Origin: a virus
DNA: 54,179 nt
Direction: 5' to 3' (one strand)
IMG/VR virus record: IMGVR_UViG_3300030102_004502
Span: 1-54,179 of that record
Part shown: positions 31,803 through 40,495 of the stretch, one piece after another
Layout of the letters: every line of letters begins with the position of its first letter
How positions within the stretch are numbered: the stretch's first letter is position 1
Notes under the pieces: generated by a model
What the model was told of the DNA's origin: nothing
Seen by the model: the letters and a program-made list of their open reading frames with translations, nothing else
Databases searched by the model: none
Program-made: the position numbers and the translations under genes

Positions 31803-31831
31803 ATTATAACAAAATGTTACGGGTATGTCAA
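31803..31831 (-). promoter_or_regulatory. Consensus sigma70 promoter of psbA, TTGACA-N17-TATAAT
   Basis: TTGACA (31826-31831) and TATAAT (31803-31808) with a 17-nt spacer, a perfect consensus. The -35 box includes the TGA stop of the upstream glycosyltransferase gene. AATAAATAAC overlapping the -10 is also close to a late-promoter motif, so psbA could be read early and late. Confidence 0.8.
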
Positions 31832-32712
31832 CTCTGTATTGGTAATTTGGGTTGAAGTACATTTCTATCCACAAACTCATTGAAGTTGAAGCGAGCAATG
31901 ATTGGATGCAACCCAGTTATAGGGCGTAAGGCATTGAGTAACTCCTTCTTCTGTCTCCATTGTTGTCTATGTCCATTCTGTGGATGAAGTTTCTTTCTAT
32001 ACTTCTTTCCTCTACTACCAAATAGTATTCCACATGAACCAGGATAATGATTGGTTCTTTTCATATTATTTTCATCAATGTATAATTCCTTTCTTATCCA
32101 TCCATCCTCAATAATATTCAGTTCAGTCTGATTCAACTGTCTTGCTGTGTCAAATGATATCTGATCTCTGTTAGTTCCTATGAGAGAATACTTCCACCAC
32201 AAATCACCGAAGGTATACATGTCCTGATCTAATACTCTCCATATAGATGCTAATACAGGACTACAATACTCCTTGAAGTTATATCCCACGTCCCTTATAG
32301 TTTTTGATATCTCTATCGCCTCATCAAAAGTACACATTGATGGTAAGAAACTTTCAAGTATTTCCTCATAGTAATTGAACTTCTCACAGTGTCTCATGAT
32401 AGTGAACCTATGCTCACTCAGATATTCCTTACACTTTTTGACATACTCAGGTGTCATTACATAGCAACCATCTAACCATACAGTCTTAGTACCATAAGGA
32501 AATACTTTATGAGGATTGATCTTAACATATGCTGACCTTCTCCTATGACATGGGTGATCACATGGTATCTCTCTAAACTCCCAAGGTCCTTTCCTCTTTA
32601 CAGTATTGTCAGTGAACATAACATACTTGATATCAGGATCATAGTAATGCTCATCAGGTATCTCATCATACCCATTGGTTATGCAACTGTATATTACTAT
32701 CCTAGAATCCAT
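31828..32712 (-). CDS. DUF616 (TOD1/MUCI70-like) glycosyltransferase
   Basis: 294 residues. YSCITNGYDEIPDEHYYDPD, KYVMFTDN, KTVWLDGCYVMTPEYV and GTNRDQISFDTAR are the ordered motifs of the DUF616 family, related to plant TOD1 and MUCI70 glycosyltransferases; the Asp in VWLDG is a likely nucleotide-sugar or metal ligand. The end, NGHRQQWRQKKELLNALRPI, is shared with the C domain of the 525-residue paralogue. The donor is unknown. It is the last gene of the glycan cluster before psbA. Confidence 0.75.
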   Translation of the reverse strand: MDSRIVIYSCITNGYDEIPDEHYYDPDIKYVMFTDNTVKRKGPWEFREIPCDHPCHRRRSAYVKINPHKVFPYGTKTVWLDGCYVMTPEYVKKCKEYLSEHRFTIMRHCEKFNYYEEILESFLPSMCTFDEAIEISKTIRDVGYNFKEYCSPVLASIWRVLDQDMYTFGDLWWKYSLIGTNRDQISFDTARQLNQTELNIIEDGWIRKELYIDENNMKRTNHYPGSCGILFGSRGKKYRKKLHPQNGHRQQWRQKKELLNALRPITGLHPIIARFNFNEFVDRNVLQPKLPIQS

Positions 32713-33553
32713 TCACTATCACTAACTTAGGGTCATTCTTTTCCCAATAACCTGTCCTATCTCCAAACAACCAGTCTCCTGTCTCCTTCATAATAGCAGC
32801 ACGGTATCTCATCCTCATGCTGAGTCCTGTAATCTTTGCTAGTTGCTCCACTGTATCAGTAGGATCAATTCTTTTACCACCATATCTACCACCTTTATTC
32901 TTCCACCATTTACCATCAACAGGGTTAGCATCAGACCACCAACCAACACAATGTCTACACTCATCCCAACCATACTCCACTCCTGATGTCTGTAGTGCTA
33001 CAGATAAAGATACTTGATCTCTCTTACCACCTCTCATGTACCACTTCCACCACACCATGTTAGGCATCCATGCTTCAGAGTTCCTCCACAATACTGTACC
33101 TAATGGTGAGAAAAATTTAGAGAAGTCGAACTCAGTCTCTTGTTTTACTTCTCTTGTAAAGTTTATAATGTCAAATGGTTCCATGAATCCTCTATGAATA
33201 TACTCAGCACACTCCTCAAGATAGTAATACTTATGTGGATGCTGCATCAAGAAGAAGTTATGGTCATTCAATATATTCTCACTCAACTCAAAGAAATTTA
33301 CAGAGGTATGTCTTGCAGATATAACAGTATGAAGTTTAGATGCATCAATATAAACACTTTTACCTTCTATAGGACACAATATTTTTGGATGACGTGACAT
33401 TCTGACAGGATCATCATGAGAATATTGTATCTCTCTTAGTTCCCAACCTTCTTGCTCTTCTACAGTGCCATCATGGTAACATATAAAATGTTCACCTGAT
33501 TTATTAGGTGGTAGTTCATGGTATGCGTTGGTGATTGCTGTATAATACTTCAT
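32702..33553 (-). CDS. DUF616-type glycosyltransferase, second copy
   Basis: 283 residues. Same order of motifs, more diverged: YYTAITNAYHELPPNKSGEH, FICYHDGTVEEQEGW, KSVYIDASKLHTV and GGKRDQVSLSVALQ. It keeps the Asp after the VYI/VWL strand and the RDQ motif. It is a paralogue of the flanking genes and overlaps both (11 and 4 nt), consistent with tandem duplication followed by divergence in specificity. Confidence 0.7.
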   Translation of the reverse strand: MKYYTAITNAYHELPPNKSGEHFICYHDGTVEEQEGWELREIQYSHDDPVRMSRHPKILCPIEGKSVYIDASKLHTVISARHTSVNFFELSENILNDHNFFLMQHPHKYYYLEECAEYIHRGFMEPFDIINFTREVKQETEFDFSKFFSPLGTVLWRNSEAWMPNMVWWKWYMRGGKRDQVSLSVALQTSGVEYGWDECRHCVGWWSDANPVDGKWWKNKGGRYGGKRIDPTDTVEQLAKITGLSMRMRYRAAIMKETGDWLFGDRTGYWEKNDPKLVIVNGF

Positions 33554-35127
33554 ATAATATTGAAATACTTCATGTAAAAATCATGGTGTTTATATTTTAA
33601 ATATAACTTAGGAATTAGTCCAGTAATTTCATAGAGTTTAGATAGTAATTGATCAACCCTTTGGTATTGTTTTTTATCTCCATGTTGTGGATGCTTTCCT
33701 CTTCTTCCTATCTTATTATAAAAACCTAATTTGATACCACTTGCATTTCTGTCATCATAAAATAATGGATCAATTCCAGTGTCTTGTATGGCAGCATCAA
33801 AAGGTATATTGTCACGATTTATTTTCTCTCCCCAATAATACCATCTCTCATTGAATATCTTAATATCATCCGTAAGTTTTCTCCAAACAATAGTACATTG
33901 AGGACTAGAATATTTCTTAAAATCATAACCATGTTCTTTCAAGTCCTCAAGGAGATTAATCAAAGTATGTTCTGAGAAAAAAGCACAGGTATAACCCTCT
34001 AATATCTCATCGTATAATGAAAATTTACCACCATGTCTTAGCACAGAGAATGGGAATGATTTCATACTATTGGTAATGAAATCTTCAGTCAATACAAAAC
34101 ATCCATCAATCCATACTGTGTAAGAATTATCTGGAAAAAATTCATGAGCATTTGCTTTTACATAGAATGCAAAATCTCTGGGATCTTTTATATCTAAATC
34201 TAATTCTACATATATCCATGGTTTTACTGTAGTATCAATAGTGCCATCATGGAAACAGACATACTTTACATTAGGATCGTAGTATGATTCCTTAGGGAAT
34301 ACATCATACTTATCAGTAATACATGTGAATACTATTAGTTCTGTATCAATATCAATCCCAAATTCAAACGGTAATGTATCTGTTGCAGATTTTATAATGA
34401 TACTACTTATATCTTTGAAGTTAAAAATTTCATTCAACTCTGTCTGTAAATCTACAATAGATCTATTAGTTGGTTTGTCTATACAAAATGAATGATTGTA
34501 TGGTTTGATTCTATTTGGTTTTGATAGATCCACCATGGGTGTAGGATTTCTATCTGCCTTGACTACAAGATACTCTGCCATTGAACTAGAGACTTGATCT
34601 CTATTCACTCCACCCATATACCATTCTCTCCATACCTTACCCCATTCAATAACCTCTGGTGTAAGTCTCCTCCATATCACACAGTTTATAGTTTGATCGT
34701 AGTCTTTAGGATCATATCCTCTACTCTGCATGAGACGTGCCATGTCTATGATCTCATCTTTGGTAGAGAATCCATAAGCATGTAGTTTATTAAACTCAGC
34801 AGTCAATGATCTCTTATCAGGATGTGTTGGTAACATAAAGTCACCTTCATATTCTTTAGAGAACTCTACAAGTTCTTGTGTGATATTATATGCAGCGTCA
34901 ACCCATACAACATACTCACCCTCATCAAAATATAAATGAGGACAATGTTTAGGATGATATGATCTTCTGACTGGACACTCTTCTTCTACATCTATCTTGA
35001 TATATTTCCATAGTGGTTTAGTAGTCTCTATAGTACCATCATGGAAACAAATATACTGACAATCTTTATCGTAATATACGTCAGGAACTGTATCATAACC
35101 ATTCGTAATGCACGTATAGAATATCAT
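33550..35127 (-). CDS. Two-domain DUF616 glycosyltransferase
   Basis: 525 residues with two copies of the domain. Domain 1 (about 1-250): YTCITNGYDTVPDVYYDKD, YVVWVDAAYNIT, GVNRDQVSSSMAEY. Domain 2 (about 265-525): FTCITDKYDVFPKESYYDPN, YTVWIDGCFVLT, INRDNIPFDAAIQ. Each retains the Asp and RD-Q/N motifs, so both may be active, allowing addition of two sugars or a processive role. Together with the next two genes it makes four tandem domains. Confidence 0.75.
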   Translation of the reverse strand: MIFYTCITNGYDTVPDVYYDKDCQYICFHDGTIETTKPLWKYIKIDVEEECPVRRSYHPKHCPHLYFDEGEYVVWVDAAYNITQELVEFSKEYEGDFMLPTHPDKRSLTAEFNKLHAYGFSTKDEIIDMARLMQSRGYDPKDYDQTINCVIWRRLTPEVIEWGKVWREWYMGGVNRDQVSSSMAEYLVVKADRNPTPMVDLSKPNRIKPYNHSFCIDKPTNRSIVDLQTELNEIFNFKDISSIIIKSATDTLPFEFGIDIDTELIVFTCITDKYDVFPKESYYDPNVKYVCFHDGTIDTTVKPWIYVELDLDIKDPRDFAFYVKANAHEFFPDNSYTVWIDGCFVLTEDFITNSMKSFPFSVLRHGGKFSLYDEILEGYTCAFFSEHTLINLLEDLKEHGYDFKKYSSPQCTIVWRKLTDDIKIFNERWYYWGEKINRDNIPFDAAIQDTGIDPLFYDDRNASGIKLGFYNKIGRRGKHPQHGDKKQYQRVDQLLSKLYEITGLIPKLYLKYKHHDFYMKYFNII

Positions 35128-35888
35128 TTTTGCTGTGCTGCTTGACTCAGTGTCTTCTCTGTTACGTTACCAGGTTCTCTAATGAACCAACCTGTTGCAA
35201 TATACTTTGACTTTTCACCTGTTAGAAATGCACCACGATGCATGTGAGTATATGCTGCTGGCCACAATACTACTGTACCTTTCTTTGGTTGGAAGGATAT
35301 CTCTTGATGATAGAAGTCTGTTGCTCCACCATTCTCATATGGAATATCATTTAGATATATCATCCATGTTAGAACTCTATCTCTATACAAGAAGTTACCA
35401 TTCTCACAATGCCATACATGATAACCACCACCAGGATCAGTACGTTGTAACTTACATGTCCATGATGATACAGGGTCACTTGCATCTACAAGACCTGAGT
35501 ACTTCTTGACATACATTTCAAATGCCATACCTACAGACTGGTTGACTTGCATAGTCATAGTCTGATCACATATCTCTAGGTATAGTTGATGATCCTTTCT
35601 ACCCATTCCACCCTGTGGAAACTGAGTCTTACCATCATTGAAATGATCCAATGTAAATGTATCGTCACCCATCTTAGTCACATCATGTGTTGATGGTATG
35701 TTCTTGAAATATTTTTTCGTGTACCAGAACTCAAAAAGATCTACAAGTGAGTCACAAAATTCTGGTTTGACAAAGTTCTCAAAGACACCTATGGCACCAT
35801 AGTCTTTCATCTCTGTGAATACTGGTTGTGGTACCTTGATAATAGGATCGTACTCGTCACTCTCAAGTGGTGTAATAGATGTGTTCAT
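35124..35888 (-). CDS. 2OG-Fe(II) oxygenase, prolyl 4-hydroxylase-like
   Basis: 254 residues. GGGYHVWHCENG (H160, E162), TWMIYLNDIPYENGGATDFY, TVVLWPAAYTHMHRGAFL (H215/H217) and SKYIATGWF (K228, 2-oxoglutarate) are the P4H-type core; the usual HxD is HxE here. The family hydroxylates Pro or Lys in proteins, or small molecules. It is coupled by a 4-nt overlap to a GT25 gene, the family that glycosylates hydroxylysine in collagen, suggesting hydroxylation then glycosylation of a virion protein. That link is inference. Confidence 0.78.
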   Translation of the reverse strand: MNTSITPLESDEYDPIIKVPQPVFTEMKDYGAIGVFENFVKPEFCDSLVDLFEFWYTKKYFKNIPSTHDVTKMGDDTFTLDHFNDGKTQFPQGGMGRKDHQLYLEICDQTMTMQVNQSVGMAFEMYVKKYSGLVDASDPVSSWTCKLQRTDPGGGYHVWHCENGNFLYRDRVLTWMIYLNDIPYENGGATDFYHQEISFQPKKGTVVLWPAAYTHMHRGAFLTGEKSKYIATGWFIREPGNVTEKTLSQAAQQK

Positions 35889-36685
35889 TGTTCTTTCAAT
35901 TGATTTAGGTATACTGATGGCGGAACTCTACCAACGTACTCATCAAGTTCCATGATTTGATCAATGGTATGATCCACTGCTTGGTATTCCCAGAACTCCT
36001 TTAATGCATTATTGCTTCCTTTGTGAAAAATGTCAAGGTGTTCTTCATGTATGTTAGAACCCAAGTCCATCCTGTAATTGAACAAGGGTGTAGCATATGT
36101 CTTACCACTATCTAATATTAGGTCTTCGGAGACTGCTCTTGGTCTGATGTTTTGATCGATCTTCCACTGCGTTCCTCTTTGGTGTAGACGGATGCACTTA
36201 GTTGCATGATGACGAGTAATAAGGTAGCAAGCAGCAGAAAAGTCATTGATAAACCTATGATGTAGTTTTAAAGTTATCCCATTAGGATTTATAATAGTAA
36301 GTTGAAGACAATCAAAGTTTATGGGCAGTCTCTTACGAACTTCCTTCCAATTGAAAGTCCAACTAGATGCAGTAGATAAATCTGCATCATCTTCCATGAT
36401 GATAACCTCATCTAAATCTGTCTCTTCTACAAAATATTTGAGGGCACTTAAGTGTGACATAACACAAGCACACTCACCCGTATTCATTTGATCAGGAACT
36501 GTTCCTTTTAGGTACTCTTCAAACTCCTCACCATCTATACCTGAGATACGATGATGATCTTTTATTCCCCAATAGGATAGATGATCTTCCATATACTTCC
36601 TTCTCTCTGTGCAGCGATCAAGATTGATCCACAACACTTTAGGAAAACCATCTAATTTTTTTATCGATTTATTTTTGTCGGGCAT
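35885..36685 (-). CDS. Glycosyltransferase family 25
   Basis: 266 residues. VLWINLDRCTERRKYMEDHL near residue 18, ECACVMSHLSALKYF and VIIMEDDADLS (EDD at 98-100, metal and donor binding) are the GT25 signature. GT25 includes LPS galactosyltransferases and collagen beta-galactosyltransferase. Acceptor unknown; see the adjacent hydroxylase. It overlaps the upstream GT by 17 nt. Confidence 0.85.
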   Translation of the reverse strand: MPDKNKSIKKLDGFPKVLWINLDRCTERRKYMEDHLSYWGIKDHHRISGIDGEEFEEYLKGTVPDQMNTGECACVMSHLSALKYFVEETDLDEVIIMEDDADLSTASSWTFNWKEVRKRLPINFDCLQLTIINPNGITLKLHHRFINDFSAACYLITRHHATKCIRLHQRGTQWKIDQNIRPRAVSEDLILDSGKTYATPLFNYRMDLGSNIHEEHLDIFHKGSNNALKEFWEYQAVDHTIDQIMELDEYVGRVPPSVYLNQLKEQ

Positions 36686-37577
36686 TTAAGTAATCAGGGT
36701 TAGCATAATATTCTTCAAGTTGTTTGCGAGTCATCTTACTCAACTTCTGCCACAGTTCCCTGTTACTTTCTATGTGTGGGTTATTGAACCATGAATTAGG
36801 TGTCCTACCATGCTCCATATGGAACACATGATCATTCAATCTCAATACCTTAGAACAAGTATTGAATCTATGATAGCGTTCGTCATCTTCATAACCATAT
36901 GCTACAAACCCTTCGTTCTCTGCACCTAGTCTACGGTATTCTTTCGTGTCGAAGAATTGACAGAAACCAAACTTGGCATCATATAAGTTTGCCTTTCCTT
37001 GGAACGCTCCGAAATTGAAATTAGAATTAATGAAACGAGTAACATCTTCATCATTTATAAACAACTGGTATTGGAATTCACCTATTCCATAAGGGTATAC
37101 ACATTTTATATCTTCACCATTGTAACCTTTGAGTATTGTATTCTGTGCAAGTATGTAACTGTTTAGTGGGAGTAGTATATCTGCATCATAGTTACATACA
37201 ACAGGTGTCTCAACCAACTCCAACATATCATTGAGTAGTTTGGTACGATGAAATATTACATCGTCTGTCTCCTCAAATATGTGGTGTATATTATGCATCT
37301 TGATAGGAGGTACTACCTCATCAAGCATAGGAACAACTTGCTTTAGGAATACAGATTCCTTATCATGTTCTTTTATTATTATTTGAGTGTCAAAATTCTT
37401 TAGAAGATATACCAATGAGGTAGTTATATTTCTAATTCTATCTGCTGTCTCACACCTAAGAGGTATGATAAATGTAGTGCTTGTTAGATCCCACGAATTT
37501 ATAGGTTGAATTTGTAGGTCTTCGTACATACCAAGATCAGGAATCTCTACTCCCTCTTGTACGATTTTATCTGCCAT
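36669..37577 (-). CDS. GT-A glycosyltransferase (GT2/GT7-like)
   Basis: 302 residues. TTFIIPLRCETADRIRNI at the start is a GT2-type nucleotide-binding strand; VVCNYDADILLP supplies the DxD; GAFQGKANLYDAKFGFCQFF and EGFVAYGYEDDERYHRF resemble the GT7 C-terminal acceptor-site motif (W/YGxEDDE). Predicted to transfer a hexose or N-acetylhexosamine. No membrane segment, so cytoplasmic. Confidence 0.75.
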   Translation of the reverse strand: MADKIVQEGVEIPDLGMYEDLQIQPINSWDLTSTTFIIPLRCETADRIRNITTSLVYLLKNFDTQIIIKEHDKESVFLKQVVPMLDEVVPPIKMHNIHHIFEETDDVIFHRTKLLNDMLELVETPVVCNYDADILLPLNSYILAQNTILKGYNGEDIKCVYPYGIGEFQYQLFINDEDVTRFINSNFNFGAFQGKANLYDAKFGFCQFFDTKEYRRLGAENEGFVAYGYEDDERYHRFNTCSKVLRLNDHVFHMEHGRTPNSWFNNPHIESNRELWQKLSKMTRKQLEEYYANPDYLNARQK

Positions 37578-38365
37578 TACTTTAATACCTCCCAGTTGCT
37601 ACAGTATAGATCAGATGTAATATGATTCTTAGTATACCCTATTCCGAACCATTTGTCAGGTGCTATTATCCTTTTGTTAGGATTCTTACTCAACCATGAT
37701 CCCCACCAACTGAATGATGAGTTAGCGATAATAAAATCAGAACACAGACTCATCATGCACAGGTCTGCAAGATTGTCTCCACCTTCTGAGATAAGGAACC
37801 TATCATCAGGGAACTCAGTGCCACACCATTCAGGATCGTCAGAAAAAATAATAACATTACGTTTAGCATCAAACTTTGATAGGGCAGCGTCATAGTATTC
37901 CTTTGGACATGGTGGATGATTATCACAGTTCTGTATATAGTCACCTCTGCGAACGTGTAATGCAATAGGATCACTCACTGTTGAAATCATGTCCTCACAT
38001 GGTACTCTGATTTCATTCTTGAACTCAAAGTCCTCACGTATATCATCTTCTATATGCTCAAAGTATTTTGTACTCTGTAAGTATGCATATACATTATGAT
38101 TGTCAGGCATATTGTTGAACAAGTTTGCATCATAATGGAAGTGTGCTTCTCCTACGTAGGTGCCAGGACACATTCCTATGTTAGTCAAACCTTTTAGTTT
38201 GAATGCCTCAAAGAGTTGATGGTCTGTCCACTCGTCTTTAAAGTCACTATCTGGAATCATAAAATCAAAACCACGATGTGCTGCTATGCCTCGTAGTCCT
38301 GCATACTGGAACATTTGATTACCCAGTCTGCCATGTCTTCCTAAATGGTTGAATCCTATAGTCAT
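37577..38365 (-). CDS. GT11 alpha-1,2-fucosyltransferase family protein
   Basis: 262 residues. HGRLGNQMFQYAGLRGIA (12-22), ALHVRRGDY near 128 and FIIANSSFSWWGSWLS with KRIIAPDKWF are the GT11 motifs, HxRRxDY binding GDP-fucose. GDP-sugar supply in the cluster (epimerase at 44166) fits this donor class. Start and stop overlap the neighbours by 1-4 nt. Confidence 0.85.
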   Translation of the reverse strand: MTIGFNHLGRHGRLGNQMFQYAGLRGIAAHRGFDFMIPDSDFKDEWTDHQLFEAFKLKGLTNIGMCPGTYVGEAHFHYDANLFNNMPDNHNVYAYLQSTKYFEHIEDDIREDFEFKNEIRVPCEDMISTVSDPIALHVRRGDYIQNCDNHPPCPKEYYDAALSKFDAKRNVIIFSDDPEWCGTEFPDDRFLISEGGDNLADLCMMSLCSDFIIANSSFSWWGSWLSKNPNKRIIAPDKWFGIGYTKNHITSDLYCSNWEVLK

Positions 38366-39048
38366 GATGAATGTTTTTCTTTCAAGTATTCAATCTCTTT
38401 TGGTAAGAGATCTTCGTATTGTCTTTGTGTTTGATTGGGGTGTTCTCTATTAGAGATGTGATAAGTTTTTATCACTGCTGGTTGTCCATGATCTCTGTAC
38501 AGTCTATAGTACATGTCACAGTCCATCAACATAACAAGTTCCTCATCAAAATACTCTTCAATACCTTTTCTCAGTGCGAGAATAGATGGTGAACTAAGAG
38601 TATTTACCCCTTCTAATAAACGGTCATTCCAGACAGGCACCTTTGGATTGTAATGTGTCTGTCCATTATCTAGGGTGTGAGCAAACCCTGTAACCGCCCA
38701 GTCAACATTCAATTTGAATGCCTTATGTAAATCTTCTGTGAGGGTTTTGGTTAGTATGAAATCATCAGAGAAGAGAACCTTTAGTATGTCACCATCTGCG
38801 TGACGAAGAGCATGATTAGTGTTAGCAGAAATGTTCCCGTAATTAGTCTTATTTCTAACATAGTTTATGTGAAATAGATCAGAGTATTCTTTACAAGCGT
38901 TTAGAACTTTATCTGTCTTTCCATGATCGGAAATCCACACGTTGAAGTCCTTGTCAGTTTGTTCTGACAGAGCATAGAAAATATCAAACAAGTAGGATTG
39001 ACATTTTGGATTGCTATCATGGGTCGGTATACAATAACTGACCGTCAT
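38362..39048 (-). CDS. GT2 glycosyltransferase
   Basis: 228 residues. TVSYCIPTHDSNPKCQSYLF, VWISDHGKTDK and GDILKVLFSDDF (DD as the metal-binding pair) form a short GT2/GT-A fold; the terminal part is helical and charged. Sugar unknown. Coupled at both ends by 4-nt overlaps. Confidence 0.78.
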   Translation of the reverse strand: MTVSYCIPTHDSNPKCQSYLFDIFYALSEQTDKDFNVWISDHGKTDKVLNACKEYSDLFHINYVRNKTNYGNISANTNHALRHADGDILKVLFSDDFILTKTLTEDLHKAFKLNVDWAVTGFAHTLDNGQTHYNPKVPVWNDRLLEGVNTLSSPSILALRKGIEEYFDEELVMLMDCDMYYRLYRDHGQPAVIKTYHISNREHPNQTQRQYEDLLPKEIEYLKEKHSS

Positions 39049-39833
39049 CCATTTACCTCTTTGACTATCCTATCAGTGAGTCTAGGCACGACATCATTGT
39101 CGCTATGAAATTTCTTTGCCCTCTCATAGTTATCTTGAACAGCGTCTAATCTGACATCATATTTCTTGGCATCAAGATTTGATAATATATTCTCTAGTTC
39201 ATCTATTGTATTGAATGTTATTATACCATCCATGTTGAACCACTCATTGATGTTAGGACATCCATAGTATATTGGCACGGTCTTAGACGCAAAACAATCT
39301 ATTACTTTTTCTGTGAAGTAGTTCTTCTGTCTGGAATTTTCAACAGCGATGTGGAACTTAGCAGACTCAAAGAAGTCATTCCTTCTGTCATGGAATGGTG
39401 GTGACTTATGTGCATAGTATTGTAGACCATTAGACACATCAATACTCTTGAGTAACTCGTATATATCCAGACGTAACTTGTGTCCTAGTGTCTGATACTT
39501 TTCACTGGTAACAAAGGTGACATTATTACCCTTGTTTAGTTTCAAATCTTTGAAGTCTAACCAACTACTACCCCACTCAAATAGTTCTGCCTGTGGATAG
39601 TGATCTAATATCTTCTGTGTAAATGTGTATATCTTATCAAACTTCATTGCACCACGAAGTGCTCCCTCTGTAACAGTAGGGAGAATAGAATATGGTTCTG
39701 CTAAAAATAATATCTTATAGTCTGCTCTCTCATCACAATCTAAATTATCGATTGAGATACTTACATTCTTTTTGAAGTCAAGTCCTTTGTCACCCCACGG
39801 ATTCCACCATAGTGGATAGAATTTTGTAGTCAT
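39045..39833 (-). CDS. GT10 alpha-1,3/4-fucosyltransferase family protein
   Basis: 262 residues. FHIAVENSRQKNYFTEKV followed by FASKTVPIYYGCPNINEWF (residues 160-200) is the donor-binding signature of GT10 fucosyltransferases (ENS...EK...PVYYG). It needs GDP-fucose or a similar GDP-6-deoxyhexose or GDP-L-galactose. Acceptor unknown. Confidence 0.85.
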   Translation of the reverse strand: MTTKFYPLWWNPWGDKGLDFKKNVSISIDNLDCDERADYKILFLAEPYSILPTVTEGALRGAMKFDKIYTFTQKILDHYPQAELFEWGSSWLDFKDLKLNKGNNVTFVTSEKYQTLGHKLRLDIYELLKSIDVSNGLQYYAHKSPPFHDRRNDFFESAKFHIAVENSRQKNYFTEKVIDCFASKTVPIYYGCPNINEWFNMDGIITFNTIDELENILSNLDAKKYDVRLDAVQDNYERAKKFHSDNDVVPRLTDRIVKEVNG

Positions 39834-40495
39834 CGTATTTCTTGAAAATGATAATGGAAACCAAAGGTTTCTTGTTCACTGTCTGGTAGCATCTCTTCTC
39901 TAGAGAACCTACTCGCCACCGAGACGGGAGCATACACACATCCCTGTCCCTCAAAGATGTGCCTGTTGTGTACGCATATGTTCCCGTCCTCATTATATAG
40001 ACCGGCATTCATATGCTTATAAAAAGTACCTACATTTACTTCCCAAGGGACGGTGACTTTAGTGGGGACGTCGAGTAGACGCTTGGAGCGTAAGGAAAAT
40101 CCTCCATTCCCGACACGTTGGTTCCTTCCCCACGGGTCAAGGTACGCTGTTGGGTCATCTCTCCACGGTGCACCGATGTAGTCATACTCAAGAAATTTAT
40201 TGTCCCAAAGATGAGGACGAATAACGTAGCCGTCCGGATGTATGAGAAGGCAATGCGAGGTCCTGACGTGATTAGTAAGATTGTAAATACAATAAAAATT
40301 AAAGTCATTGATACTTTCTATGGGATAGGTTTCTTCATACTCAACCTGATCACATAGTCCTTCTGGTTTTTTACTGCCTAAAAACTTTGCTCGACCCCAT
40401 TGAATCTTTTCGCATGATTTATTTATTGCATACACTGCATCTGGAAGGTCTAAATCTGCCAGTATTATCAGTGTGACATCAGGTATTTTTAGCAC
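39830..40495 (-). CDS. DUF5672-type glycosyltransferase
   Basis: 221 residues. LLIHPDGYVIRPHLWDNKFL, YDYIGAPWRDD and VGNGGFSLRSKRLL are the ordered DUF5672 motifs, a GT-A-like family found in phage and bacterial surface-glycan loci. Unusually, codons in its middle (about 39890-40260) contain many CG dinucleotides compared with neighbours, which may mark recombination. Confidence 0.75.
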   Translation of the reverse strand: MLKIPDVTLIILADLDLPDAVYAINKSCEKIQWGRAKFLGSKKPEGLCDQVEYEETYPIESINDFNFYCIYNLTNHVRTSHCLLIHPDGYVIRPHLWDNKFLEYDYIGAPWRDDPTAYLDPWGRNQRVGNGGFSLRSKRLLDVPTKVTVPWEVNVGTFYKHMNAGLYNEDGNICVHNRHIFEGQGCVYAPVSVASRFSREEMLPDSEQETFGFHYHFQEIR

